A stretch of 5,429 bases of DNA from Hydrogenophaga sp. (GCA_011390855.1 JAABRN010000045.1:1-5429); one strand, 5' to 3'; numbered from the stretch's first letter, positions 1 through 5,376 are shown. The notes: generated from the sequence alone by a model not told the origin. A program made the numbers and translations.

Positions 1-184
1 CCGGCACCGCAGCGCCGGGCGCTTGCCGCGACAGGCGCGACCACAGCCACAGCGCATGCTCACGGTCAAAACGCGGGCCCCACACCATGGCCAGCACCTC
101 TTCGTGCGGGTTGGGTATCTGCGCGAGCAGGGCCGGGCCGTGCTCGCGCAATGGGCGCGCAATGGGCAACAGGGCGGGCGACAT
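1..184 (-). CDS. Unidentified protein, N-terminal part only (gene runs off the left edge)
   Basis: An open minus-strand reading frame begins at ATG 184-182 and continues to the window edge, giving 61 residues and no stop. It starts MSPALLPIARPLREHG and later contains NPHEEVLAMVWGPRF and HALWLWSRLSRQ. The mix of charged, proline and tryptophan residues and the GC-rich codon use look like real coding sequence. It starts only 11 bp after the stop of the upstream Spy-like gene on the same strand, with a GAGG about 9 bp before the ATG as a possible ribosome site, so the two are probably co-transcribed. There is no signal peptide or membrane segment in the visible part, which suggests a cytoplasmic protein. 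I do not recognise the family. It does not begin like a response regulator, although CpxP/Spy-type genes often neighbour two-component systems. No function is proposed. Confidence 0.55.
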   Translation of the reverse strand, partial: MSPALLPIARPLREHGPALLAQIPNPHEEVLAMVWGPRFDREHALWLWSRLSRQAPGAAVP

Positions 185-195
185 GGCGCGCTGCC

Positions 196-639
196 TCAAC
201 CGCGCTTCCACCAGCCGCGGCGCTTCTCCATCTTCTCGCGCACCTGGGCTTGCTGGGTGGGGGTCAGGCTGTCGTAGAAGTCGGCCATGGCGGCGATCAT
301 GCGAGGGCCACCGGCCTGCACGGTCTGGGTCTTCTGGTCGAGCAGGGTCTGTGCGCGGCTGCGATCGAACTTCTCGCCTGCGATGAGGGCCTGCATTTCG
401 GCGCGCGGGTTGGCGGTGTCGCCGCGCAGGGCCTTGCGCTGCGCCAGCATTTCATCGGCCAGCACACCCAGCTTCTGCTTCTGTGCTTCGTTGAGTTCCA
501 GTTTTTCGCTGACTTTTTCGATGGCTTTGCCTCGCATCTCGGTGACGCGCTCTTCGCTCGATCCACAGGCGGCCAGGCCACCCAGCAGAACGGTGGCGCT
601 GAGTGCGCCGATGAGGGTGCGTTTGATCCAGGTTTTCAT
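196..639 (-). CDS. Spy/CpxP-like LTxxQ-motif lipoprotein
   Basis: A 147-residue exported protein. Residues 1-24 form a lipoprotein signal (basic MKTWIKR, hydrophobic core, lipobox L22-A23-A24-C25). Gly follows Cys25 rather than Asp, which fits an outer-membrane lipoprotein. The mature part is helical and highly charged. It carries the two spaced motifs typical of Spy/CpxP proteins: a degenerate LNEAQ at 49-53 and a canonical LTPTQQ at 125-130. Family members act in the periplasm as ATP-independent chaperones or as envelope-stress and metal-responsive modulators; which applies here cannot be read from the sequence. The basic, Trp-containing tail (KRRGWWKRG) is notable. AAGGA lies 8 bp before the ATG. 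The start codon overlaps the stop of a possible 14-codon leader ORF and sits in an inverted repeat. LysR lies upstream on the same strand and an unknown gene follows 11 bp downstream. Confidence 0.8.
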   Translation of the reverse strand: MKTWIKRTLIGALSATVLLGGLAACGSSEERVTEMRGKAIEKVSEKLELNEAQKQKLGVLADEMLAQRKALRGDTANPRAEMQALIAGEKFDRSRAQTLLDQKTQTVQAGGPRMIAAMADFYDSLTPTQQAQVREKMEKRRGWWKRG

Positions 640-680
640 GACGGTGGTCCTTTCAGAACCTTGTTGAACATGACCGTCAT
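636..680 (-). CDS. Possible 14-codon leader ORF overlapping the Spy-like gene start
   Basis: On the minus strand ATG 680-678 opens a short frame, MTVMFNKVLKGPPS, ending with TGA at 638-636. That TGA overlaps the start codon of the Spy-like gene in the classic ATGA arrangement, and the Spy-like gene's AAGGA ribosome site lies inside the short frame. This geometry would allow translational coupling. There is no clear Shine-Dalgarno before ATG 680 or before the internal ATG at 671-669, so translation is not supported by more than the overlap. It may be chance. Confidence 0.2.
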   Translation of the reverse strand: MTVMFNKVLKGPPS

Positions 681-681
681 G
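637..681 (-). promoter_or_regulatory. Inverted repeat covering the Spy-like gene's start codon
   Basis: In the minus-strand transcript CATGACGGT (681-673) is an exact reverse complement of ACCGTCATG (645-637), whose last three bases are the ATG of the Spy-like gene. Pairing would make a 9-bp stem with a 27-nt loop that contains the AAGGA ribosome site. The upstream arm is also part of a 13-bp palindrome (669-681, CATGACCGTCATG on the plus strand), so it could instead be a protein-binding site. The repeat is seen directly; a role in controlling translation is inferred. Confidence 0.3.
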
Positions 682-739
682 GTGCCGGGCAGTGCCGTGC
701 GCGTCGTCTCAGCGCCGTTTCGCTTTGTATCGTTTTTTT

Positions 740-1678
740 TCAGTGCCGGACCGCCCGCACCCTGGCCAGGTACGCCTGCACATGCGCGCCCAGTCGCTCG
801 GCCACCACGCGCCCGATGCGCGACAGTGGCCGATTGGCACTGATGACCACGCCCACGGTCTGGGCCTGCGCACTCTTGTCGCGCAGAGGAATGAAGCGCA
901 GGCTGCCGTCCAGGATCTCCGGGCCGGCATCGAGTTCTGACGTCAGCGCCACATGGCTGCCGCTGCGCACCAGCGACTTCACCAGTTGCAGCGAATTCGT
1001 CACCAAAGGCGGCCGGGCCTCTTCCAGCAACCAGTTGTGGCGGCGCTCCAGGTAGCGCCGGATCGCCAGTGCGCGGCTTTGTGCGGCCAGCGGCCAGGCG
1101 GCCACATCCTTGAAGGTGGCGTGCTTATGCGCGGCCAGCGGGTGGCTGGGCGCCACCACACAGCCCAGCGGCAGGTCGGCGGTGCTGACGATGTGCAGGT
1201 CGCGACTGGGCTTGAGGTTGAAGGCCACGGCCAGGTCCACGTCGCCATCAGTGAGGTGGCGAAGTGCGTCGTCGGTGTTGACCACCTCCACATCCAGCAT
1301 CACCCCTGGGTAATCGGTGGCCACGGTGTGCACGAATTCCGGCATGAGGCCGTTGGCATGGCTGTCCATCACGGCCAGGCGCAGTTGCCCGTGGCTCACC
1401 CCTTGCAGGTGCTGGATGTCGGACAGCGTGCGGTTCAGGTCGGCCCGCCAGCGCAGCGACAACGCCAGCAGCAACTCCCCCGCAGCGGTGAGGCGCATGC
1501 CCCTTGGCTGACGCTCAAACAGGGGCACACCCAGGCTTTCTTCCAGCAACAGGATCTGCCGGTCGATGGCCGAGGCGGAAATGGATACCTCGCGCGCGGC
1601 GGCCTGCACCGAACCGAGCTGGGCCACGGCAGTGAGGTAGCGCAAGGCCTTGGGGTGCAGCGGGCTCTGTGCAGACAT
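740..1678 (-). CDS. LysR-type transcriptional regulator, probable regulator of the divergent uraD operon
   Basis: A 312-residue protein, the usual LTTR length. Residues about 10-70 form the winged helix-turn-helix (ALRYLTAVAQLGSVQAAARE, then SASAIDRQILLLEESLG, then VPLFERQPRGMRLTAAG). Residues about 75-95 form the linker helix. Residues about 97-300 match the periplasmic-binding-like effector domain (GQLRLAVMDS, DGDVDLAVAF, PLGCVVAPSHPLAAH). LTTRs bind as tetramers in the promoter region of a neighbouring, often divergent, operon and respond to a pathway metabolite. The start is well placed, with AAGGAG 5 bp before the ATG. The gene is divergent from uraD across 95 bp, which makes it the likely local regulator; the inducer (a purine or ureide) is a guess from context. 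No truncation is visible. LysR family confidence is high; target assignment is inference. Confidence 0.93.
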   Translation of the reverse strand: MSAQSPLHPKALRYLTAVAQLGSVQAAAREVSISASAIDRQILLLEESLGVPLFERQPRGMRLTAAGELLLALSLRWRADLNRTLSDIQHLQGVSHGQLRLAVMDSHANGLMPEFVHTVATDYPGVMLDVEVVNTDDALRHLTDGDVDLAVAFNLKPSRDLHIVSTADLPLGCVVAPSHPLAAHKHATFKDVAAWPLAAQSRALAIRRYLERRHNWLLEEARPPLVTNSLQLVKSLVRSGSHVALTSELDAGPEILDGSLRFIPLRDKSAQAQTVGVVISANRPLSRIGRVVAERLGAHVQAYLARVRAVRH

Positions 1679-1714
1679 GAGGGCTCCTTGACTGCGTTCT
1701 AAAAAAGAGGGACA

Positions 1715-1737
1715 TCAATCGCAAATTATGCGATGGA
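1715..1737. promoter_or_regulatory. Palindromic candidate operator between the lysR and uraD genes
   Basis: ATCGCA-AATTA-TGCGAT (1718-1734) is a perfect 6-bp inverted repeat with a 5-bp AT-rich spacer. Extending outward gives 9-bp arms with a single mismatch (TCAATCGCA at 1715-1723, TGCGATGGA at 1729-1737). It lies in the only AT-richer part of the divergent region, about 40 bp from each start codon. This fits the interrupted-dyad architecture of LysR-type sites, but the spacing is T-N13-A rather than the textbook T-N11-A. Binding by the adjacent LysR protein is inferred. I found no convincing -35/-10 pair in either direction. Confidence 0.5.
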
Positions 1738-1773
1738 CAGCAACACAGATGCAGATACAAACTGCGCAGCAAG

Positions 1774-2364
1774 ATGACTTCGAAACACACCTCCCCGATA
1801 CGCCTGGCCGCGTTGAACAAGCTGGACGAGGACGCTTTCTGTGCCCTGCTCGGCGGCGTGGTGGAACATTCACCGTGGGTGGCCCGCCAGGCCTGGAGCG
1901 ACCGCCCTTTTGCCAACCTGGATGCGCTGTACGACGCGCTGGCCCGCGCCATCAGGCTGGCCGCACGTTCGCAACAACTGGCCTTGCTGCGGGTGCATCC
2001 GGAACTGGCCGGTCGCGAGGCGGTGGCCGGCACCATGACGGCCGACTCCAACAGCGAACAAGGTCGCCTGGGGCTGCTCGACCTGCACCCCGACGACCTG
2101 GCCCGCCTGAGCGAGCTGAACCAGCGTTACCGCGACCGCTTCGGTTTTCCCTTTGTGGCGGCCATGCGGCTGCACGGTTCACTGGCCGACGTGTTTCGCA
2201 GCTTTGAACAACGTCTGCACAACGACCCGGCGACCGAACTTGCGGTGTCGCTGCTGCAGGTCTGTGAAGTCATGCGCGGGCGTCTGGCACGCACCGTGCT
2301 GGCCGACCCCGCGACCCCAGCTTTGTCCCTCGTTTCCACCACCCCCCTCAGGAGCCTTTCATGA
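1774..2364 (+). CDS. uraD: 2-oxo-4-hydroxy-4-carboxy-5-ureidoimidazoline (OHCU) decarboxylase
   Basis: Converts OHCU to S-allantoin, the last step of the three-step urate-to-allantoin route in the cytoplasm. The 196-residue protein carries the family signatures in order: EHSPWVA (31-37), HPELAG (75-80), SEQGRLGLLDL (94-104), NQRYRDRFGFPFV (116-128) and a C-terminal helix with MRGRLARTV. By family knowledge the catalytic His is H75, the Glu is E95 (the usual 20-residue spacing), and R170 is the likely conserved Arg. All are present, so it should be active. The start at ATG 1774 aligns with known family N-termini, but the ribosome site is weak. The last 20 or so residues (PATPALSLVSTTPLRSLS) extend past the usual fold and overlap the ribosome site of the next gene. 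The stop overlaps the next start (ATGA), showing an operon. Confidence 0.93.
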   Translation: MTSKHTSPIRLAALNKLDEDAFCALLGGVVEHSPWVARQAWSDRPFANLDALYDALARAIRLAARSQQLALLRVHPELAGREAVAGTMTADSNSEQGRLGLLDLHPDDLARLSELNQRYRDRFGFPFVAAMRLHGSLADVFRSFEQRLHNDPATELAVSLLQVCEVMRGRLARTVLADPATPALSLVSTTPLRSLS

Positions 2365-3344
2365 AACCCAGCAAGCGCCAATTCATGCTGACCGCCGCCG
2401 CGATCAGCCTGCTGTCCGTGGCCGCCACCAGCGTGCAGGCCCAGAACTGGCCGCAGCGCCCGATCCGCCTGGTGGTGACTTTCTCGCCGGGGGGCTCGTC
2501 AGACATCGTGGCGCGCCTGATCCAGCCAGGGCTGCAGGAAAAACTGGGCCAGCCGGTCATTGTGGAGAACAAGCCCGGTGCCGGCAGCACCATTGGGGGC
2601 TACGAGGTGGCCAAGGCCGCGCCGGACGGGTACACGCTCTTGCTGTCAAACACCGCGCCCATCAGCATTTCCCCCTTCATGCTGGAGAAGCCCACCTACG
2701 ACCCCATCAAGAGCTTCACGCACATCGCCTACATCGGTTCGGTGCCCAATGTGTTCGTGGTGCATCCATCGGTGCCGGCGCGCACCCTGCCCGAACTGGT
2801 GCAGTGGGTCAAGGCACAAACCAAACCGGTGAACTACGGCTCGGGCGGCGTGGGGTCCATCGGCCATATCGTGGGCGAGACCTTCAAACAGCAGCAAGGC
2901 CTGAACATGGAACATGTGCCCTACCGGGGGTCGGGCCCCATGCACAGCGACCTTTTGGGCGGTACGCTGCAGTTCGCGGTGGACACACTGACGCAGAATG
3001 TGCCCTACATGAAAGACAACAGACTCAACGGCCTGGCGGTGACTTCGCGTGCACGCATGCCCCTGGCACCCGACCTGCCCACGGTGGGCGAAGCGGGCTT
3101 TGCCGCACTGCTGGCAGAGAACTTCCTGGGCGTCTCGGCCCCGGCCGGTGTGCCGCAGGAAGTGGTGGACAAGGTGCACAAGGCGGTGAGCGAAGTGATC
3201 GCGCAGCCCGCCATCCTCAAGCGCTTTGAAGAAATGGGCATTGCCGTGGACAAGATGAGCCAGCCAGAATTCGCCACGTTCGTGGGCAAACAGGTCGCTG
3301 ACTGGGGCCCGGCGGTGAAAGCCACCGGCGCCAAGCTGAACTGA
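2361..3344 (+). CDS. Bug/TctC-family periplasmic substrate-binding protein
   Basis: A 327-residue protein with a Sec signal peptide (MKPSKRQFML, hydrophobic core, likely cleavage after SVQA at residue 27). The mature part has the Bug signatures: WPQRPIRLVVTFSPGGSSD (30-48, the first ligand-binding loop), VENKPGAG (68-75), KAAPDGYTLL (85-94), HVPYRG (185-190) and APAGVP (260-265). The family binds small, usually carboxylated, solutes and sometimes feeds TctA/TctB tripartite transporters; many betaproteobacterial copies are orphans without a transporter, as here. AGGAG lies 6 bp before the ATG. The start overlaps the uraD stop, and the stop shares a base with the next start (TGATG), so it is co-translated with two ureide-pathway enzymes. 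A purine or ureide ligand such as urate or allantoin is therefore plausible but unproven. Family certain, ligand unknown. Confidence 0.94.
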   Translation: MKPSKRQFMLTAAAISLLSVAATSVQAQNWPQRPIRLVVTFSPGGSSDIVARLIQPGLQEKLGQPVIVENKPGAGSTIGGYEVAKAAPDGYTLLLSNTAPISISPFMLEKPTYDPIKSFTHIAYIGSVPNVFVVHPSVPARTLPELVQWVKAQTKPVNYGSGGVGSIGHIVGETFKQQQGLNMEHVPYRGSGPMHSDLLGGTLQFAVDTLTQNVPYMKDNRLNGLAVTSRARMPLAPDLPTVGEAGFAALLAENFLGVSAPAGVPQEVVDKVHKAVSEVIAQPAILKRFEEMGIAVDKMSQPEFATFVGKQVADWGPAVKATGAKLN

Positions 3345-3712
3345 TGTCGGGCGGCATCTCCATCCATTGCGTGGATGTTGCCAACGGCCAGTTGGCGGTG
3401 GGCCTGCATGTTGAACTGCGGCGGCTCTCGGCTGAAGGTGATGCCTTGTCGCCACTGCTGGCCGAGGGACGCATTGCCACCAATGGGCTGCTGCAACACC
3501 CGGTGCTGATGAGCGAGGCCATTACCGCAGGCGGGTACGAGGTGGTGTTCAACGTGGGCGACTACTACCGGGCGCGCGGGGGTGTGGTGCCAACGCCAGC
3601 TTTTCTGGAACGGGTGCCGTACCGCTTTCACATCGCCGACACGGCGCAGCATTACCACCTGCCGTTCAAGTTCACCGCCTGGGGCTTCTCGCTGTTTCGC
3701 GGCGGGGCGTGA
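3344..3712 (+). CDS. uraH: Hydroxyisourate hydrolase-like (transthyretin-related) protein, divergent active site
   Basis: Canonical UraH hydrolyses 5-hydroxyisourate to OHCU, the substrate of the upstream uraD product. This 122-residue protein has normal family length and fold signatures: SIHCVDVANGQ (6-16, with the N-terminal catalytic His as H8), GGYEVVFNVGDYYR (63-76), VPYRFHIAD (91-99) and AQHYHLPFKFTAWGFS (101-116, with H103/H105). Two hallmarks are altered. The segment that normally reads T-N/D-x-DGR, containing the catalytic Arg, reads ATNGLLQHPVL (45-55), putting Leu at the Arg position; the nearest Arg is R43. The C-terminal YRGS signature reads FRGGA. It could be a subfamily with a shifted Arg, a different ureide-related activity, or an impaired enzyme. 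The start shares a base with the Bug gene's stop (TGATG), so it is the third gene of the operon. Confidence 0.82.
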   Translation: MSGGISIHCVDVANGQLAVGLHVELRRLSAEGDALSPLLAEGRIATNGLLQHPVLMSEAITAGGYEVVFNVGDYYRARGGVVPTPAFLERVPYRFHIADTAQHYHLPFKFTAWGFSLFRGGA

Positions 3713-3767
3713 ACCTGGGCATGGGCACAATGGACGCTTTCGCACCCTTCGGTGCTGGGAGCTTTGC

Positions 3768-4208
3768 ATGACACGGCACGTTTTCCTGTCTCGGCGCATC
3801 TGGGTGTTTTGCCTGGGCGCGTGTTCAAGTCTTGCGCTGGCCACGGCGCAGACCCCGGCCAGCGAAGCGGTGGATTGCTCGGCCGAGTTGACGACTCAAA
3901 TGCAGCTGAACGCCTGTGCCCAGCAGGACTTCGAAGCCGCCAGTGCTGCCTACAGCGCCAGCTACCGCCAACTCTCACAAAGTGTGGGCAACAAGCAGCG
4001 CCAGTTGCTGCGTGAAGTGCAGACCGAATGGATGCAGTTCCGCACCAAGGCTTGCGAGTTTGAGAAGAATGCGGTGGCGGGTGGCAGCGCAGCGCCCATG
4101 GTGTTTTCGCAGTGCCAGGCGCGCATGACGCGTGAACGCACGGCGGAGCTGCAGCGCCACCTCACCTGCGAAGAAGGTGACATCAGTTGTGTGAGACCTG
4201 CGAAGTAG
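3768..4208 (+). CDS. Exported DUF1311 / LprI-like cysteine-rich protein
   Basis: A 146-residue protein with an N-terminal export signal (basic MTRHVFLSRR, short hydrophobic stretch, likely signal peptidase I site after ATA at 25-27). LGAC at 16-19 could instead be a lipobox. The mature part matches the DUF1311/LprI-like pattern: C37, then TQMQLNACAQQDF with C50, AYSASYRQLS (61-70), VQTEWMQFRTKACEFE (84-99), QCQARMTRERTAEL (115-128). Six mature cysteines (37, 50, 96, 116, 134, 141) suggest up to three disulfides and a periplasmic location. One Mycobacterium member (LprI) inhibits lysozyme; the role of most others is unknown, so I do not assign it here. The ATG at 3768 is chosen over longer in-frame starts because GGGAG lies 6 bp upstream and the signal peptide begins there. 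It is 55 bp after uraH on the same strand and may be a separate unit. Confidence 0.82.
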   Translation: MTRHVFLSRRIWVFCLGACSSLALATAQTPASEAVDCSAELTTQMQLNACAQQDFEAASAAYSASYRQLSQSVGNKQRQLLREVQTEWMQFRTKACEFEKNAVAGGSAAPMVFSQCQARMTRERTAELQRHLTCEEGDISCVRPAK

Positions 4209-4222
4209 ATTGAACTTCGCAG
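4198..4222. terminator. 9-bp perfect hairpin at the end of the DUF1311 gene
   Basis: CTGCGAAGT (4198-4206) and ACTTCGCAG (4214-4222) are exact reverse complements around a 7-base loop. The left arm contains the last codons and the first base of the TAG stop. No T-tract follows in either direction, so an intrinsic terminator is only partly supported. It lies in the convergent junction with the aldo/keto reductase gene, where a bidirectional terminator is expected. Confidence 0.5.
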
Positions 4223-4223
4223 C

Positions 4224-4238
4224 GCCCCAAACAGGGGC
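4224..4238. terminator. Second GC hairpin in the convergent junction
   Basis: GCCCC-AAACA-GGGGC is a perfect 5-bp GC stem with a 5-base loop. It starts two bases after the first hairpin and ends directly before the stop of the aldo/keto reductase on the other strand. It has no T-tract. Together the two stems fill almost all of the 30-bp gap between the two convergent genes and probably serve transcript ends or 3'-end stability for both. Confidence 0.45.
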
Positions 4239-5243
4239 TCAAGCAAACACTTCTGTGTCCACTTCCCGGTTCGATTGGTCGTTGTAGCGGCTGCCACTGA
4301 CCGTCTGCTGATTGATCAGTTCGTTCAGTTTGGCCAGCGTGGCGGCCTCCAGCTTCACGTCGCTCGCGCCCAGGTTGTCCTTCAGGTGGTCTTCACGGAC
4401 GGTACCGGGAATGGGCAGGATGTGCTCGCCCTGGTGGAGCAGCCATGCAATGGCCAGCTGGGCCGGGGTGCAGCCCACTTCGTTGGCGATGGCCGTGTAG
4501 GCCGGCAGCAGCTTCAGGTTGGCAGCATGGTTCTCGGGAGAAAAGCGCGGCATGCTGCGGCGAATGTCCTTGGGGTCGAGCGTGCTGACGTCGAGTGGGC
4601 CGCAGAGAAAGCCGCGCGCCACCGGGCTGAAGGCCACGAAGGCCACGCCCAGCTCCTGGCAGGCGTCGAGCACGGCGATTTCGGGGTTGCGGGTCCACAG
4701 CGAATACTCTGTCTGCACGGCGGTGACGGGGTGCACCGCATGCGCCTTGCGCAAGGTGATGGCCGAGACTTCGCTCAGGCCAATGGTCTGGATTTTGCCC
4801 GCGCGCACCAGATCAGACAGCGCACCCACGCTGTCTTCGATGGGCACCTGCTTGTCCCAGCGGTGCAGGTAGTACAGGTCGATCACGTCGGTGCGCAGGC
4901 GCTTCAGCGCGGCTTCGCAGGTGGCGCGCAGCGTTTCAGGCCGACCATCGATCACACGCACCAGTTTGCCGTCGCCGGCCACATCCACTCCCTGCATGCC
5001 GCACTTGCTGGCAAGCGTGAATTGCGAACGGTGCTTGGACAGCACCTTGCCCACCATCGTTTCGCTGGCGCCAAAGCCGTAGAGCGCTGCGGTGTCGAAA
5101 TGGGTGACACCCTGGTCCAGCGCAGCCAGGAGCAGGCGCTCTGCCTGCGGCTCTGGCACGGGTGCACCGTAGGCATGGCAGATGTTCATGCAGCCCAGGC
5201 CAATGGCTGAGACTTTGAATGGGCCGAGTTGACGTTGTTGCAT
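4239..5243 (-). CDS. Aldo/keto reductase (AKR13/YakC-like), NADP(H)-dependent oxidoreductase
   Basis: A 334-residue soluble (beta/alpha)8-barrel oxidoreductase, the usual family length. It begins MQQRQLGPFKVSAIGLGCMN. The full catalytic tetrad is visible: D50 (THFDTAALYG), Y55, K80 (LASKCG) and H127 (LYYLHRWD). Further family features are GLSEVS (155-160), QTEYSLWTR (177-185), FSPVARGFL (205-213), and the cofactor phosphate-binding stretch PIPGTVREDHLKDN (277-290), which favours NADP(H). The class reduces aldehydes and ketones; the natural substrate cannot be told from sequence. The start at 5243 is chosen because AGGAA lies 8 bp upstream and the family N-terminus begins there. An in-frame ATG at 5333 would add 30 low-complexity residues (MPGEPCFAPG...) not seen in the family. 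It is transcribed convergently with the DUF1311 gene and shows no link to the ureide operon. Confidence 0.93.
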   Translation of the reverse strand: MQQRQLGPFKVSAIGLGCMNICHAYGAPVPEPQAERLLLAALDQGVTHFDTAALYGFGASETMVGKVLSKHRSQFTLASKCGMQGVDVAGDGKLVRVIDGRPETLRATCEAALKRLRTDVIDLYYLHRWDKQVPIEDSVGALSDLVRAGKIQTIGLSEVSAITLRKAHAVHPVTAVQTEYSLWTRNPEIAVLDACQELGVAFVAFSPVARGFLCGPLDVSTLDPKDIRRSMPRFSPENHAANLKLLPAYTAIANEVGCTPAQLAIAWLLHQGEHILPIPGTVREDHLKDNLGASDVKLEAATLAKLNELINQQTVSGSRYNDQSNREVDTEVFA

Positions 5244-5376
5244 GGCTTGGATTCCTGAAGGTGAAAACGGCCCCACCCCAATGGATGAAGCCGTCGATGG
5301 TATGCCCGGCGCGAAGCAGGGTTCGCCCGGCAACGCAGAAGACCCGGGTTGACCGGGGCGCTTGCTACCCGATGAG
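5244..5376. other. Upstream region of the aldo/keto reductase gene, no gene seen
   Basis: Apart from the reductase's ribosome site at its left end, this stretch shows no convincing gene or sigma-70 promoter. It contains small inverted repeats without T-tracts: GCGAA-GCAGGG-TTCGC (5311-5326) and CCCGG-GTTGA-CCGGG (5343-5357). It also has two copies of GCCCGGC (5304-5310 and 5325-5331). A regulatory role is possible, since it is the only space for the reductase promoter, but nothing decisive is visible. Confidence 0.35.

Noticed and set aside
151..843. Long plus-strand frame of 230 codons
   Set aside because: It runs antisense across the Spy-like gene and into the LysR gene, has no family signature, and is explained by GC-rich codon structure of the opposite strand.
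1688..1693. TTGACT as a possible -35 box for uraD
   Set aside because: No -10 element at suitable spacing follows, and the bases overlap the ribosome-site region of the LysR gene on the other strand.
953..1702. Long plus-strand frame of 249 codons opposite the LysR gene
   Set aside because: His/Gln/Gly-rich composition typical of antisense shadows, while the minus-strand LysR protein matches its family from end to end.
1728..2207. Plus-strand frame starting upstream of uraD in another frame
   Set aside because: It overlaps the start of the well-matched UraD protein and reads as Arg/Gly/Pro-rich sequence without a domain.
3582..3767. Longer start for the DUF1311 gene inside uraH
   Set aside because: The extra 62 residues are an out-of-frame reading of uraH, and the signal peptide and ribosome site fix the start at 3768.
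2646..3844. Two long overlapping minus-strand frames opposite the Bug and uraH-like genes
   Set aside because: Both lie opposite well-supported genes, show shadow-like composition, and have no recognisable domain.
4275..5210. Plus-strand frame of 311 codons opposite the aldo/keto reductase
   Set aside because: The reductase has the full catalytic tetrad in its own frame; this frame is its antisense mirror with no motif.
5244..5333. Longer start for the aldo/keto reductase at 5333
   Set aside because: The added 30 residues are not family-like, and a good ribosome site sits before the internal ATG at 5243.
5281..5352. Small plus-strand frame of 23 codons (MDEAVDGMPG...)
   Set aside because: No ribosome site before it, low-complexity content, and it lies in the upstream region of the reductase.
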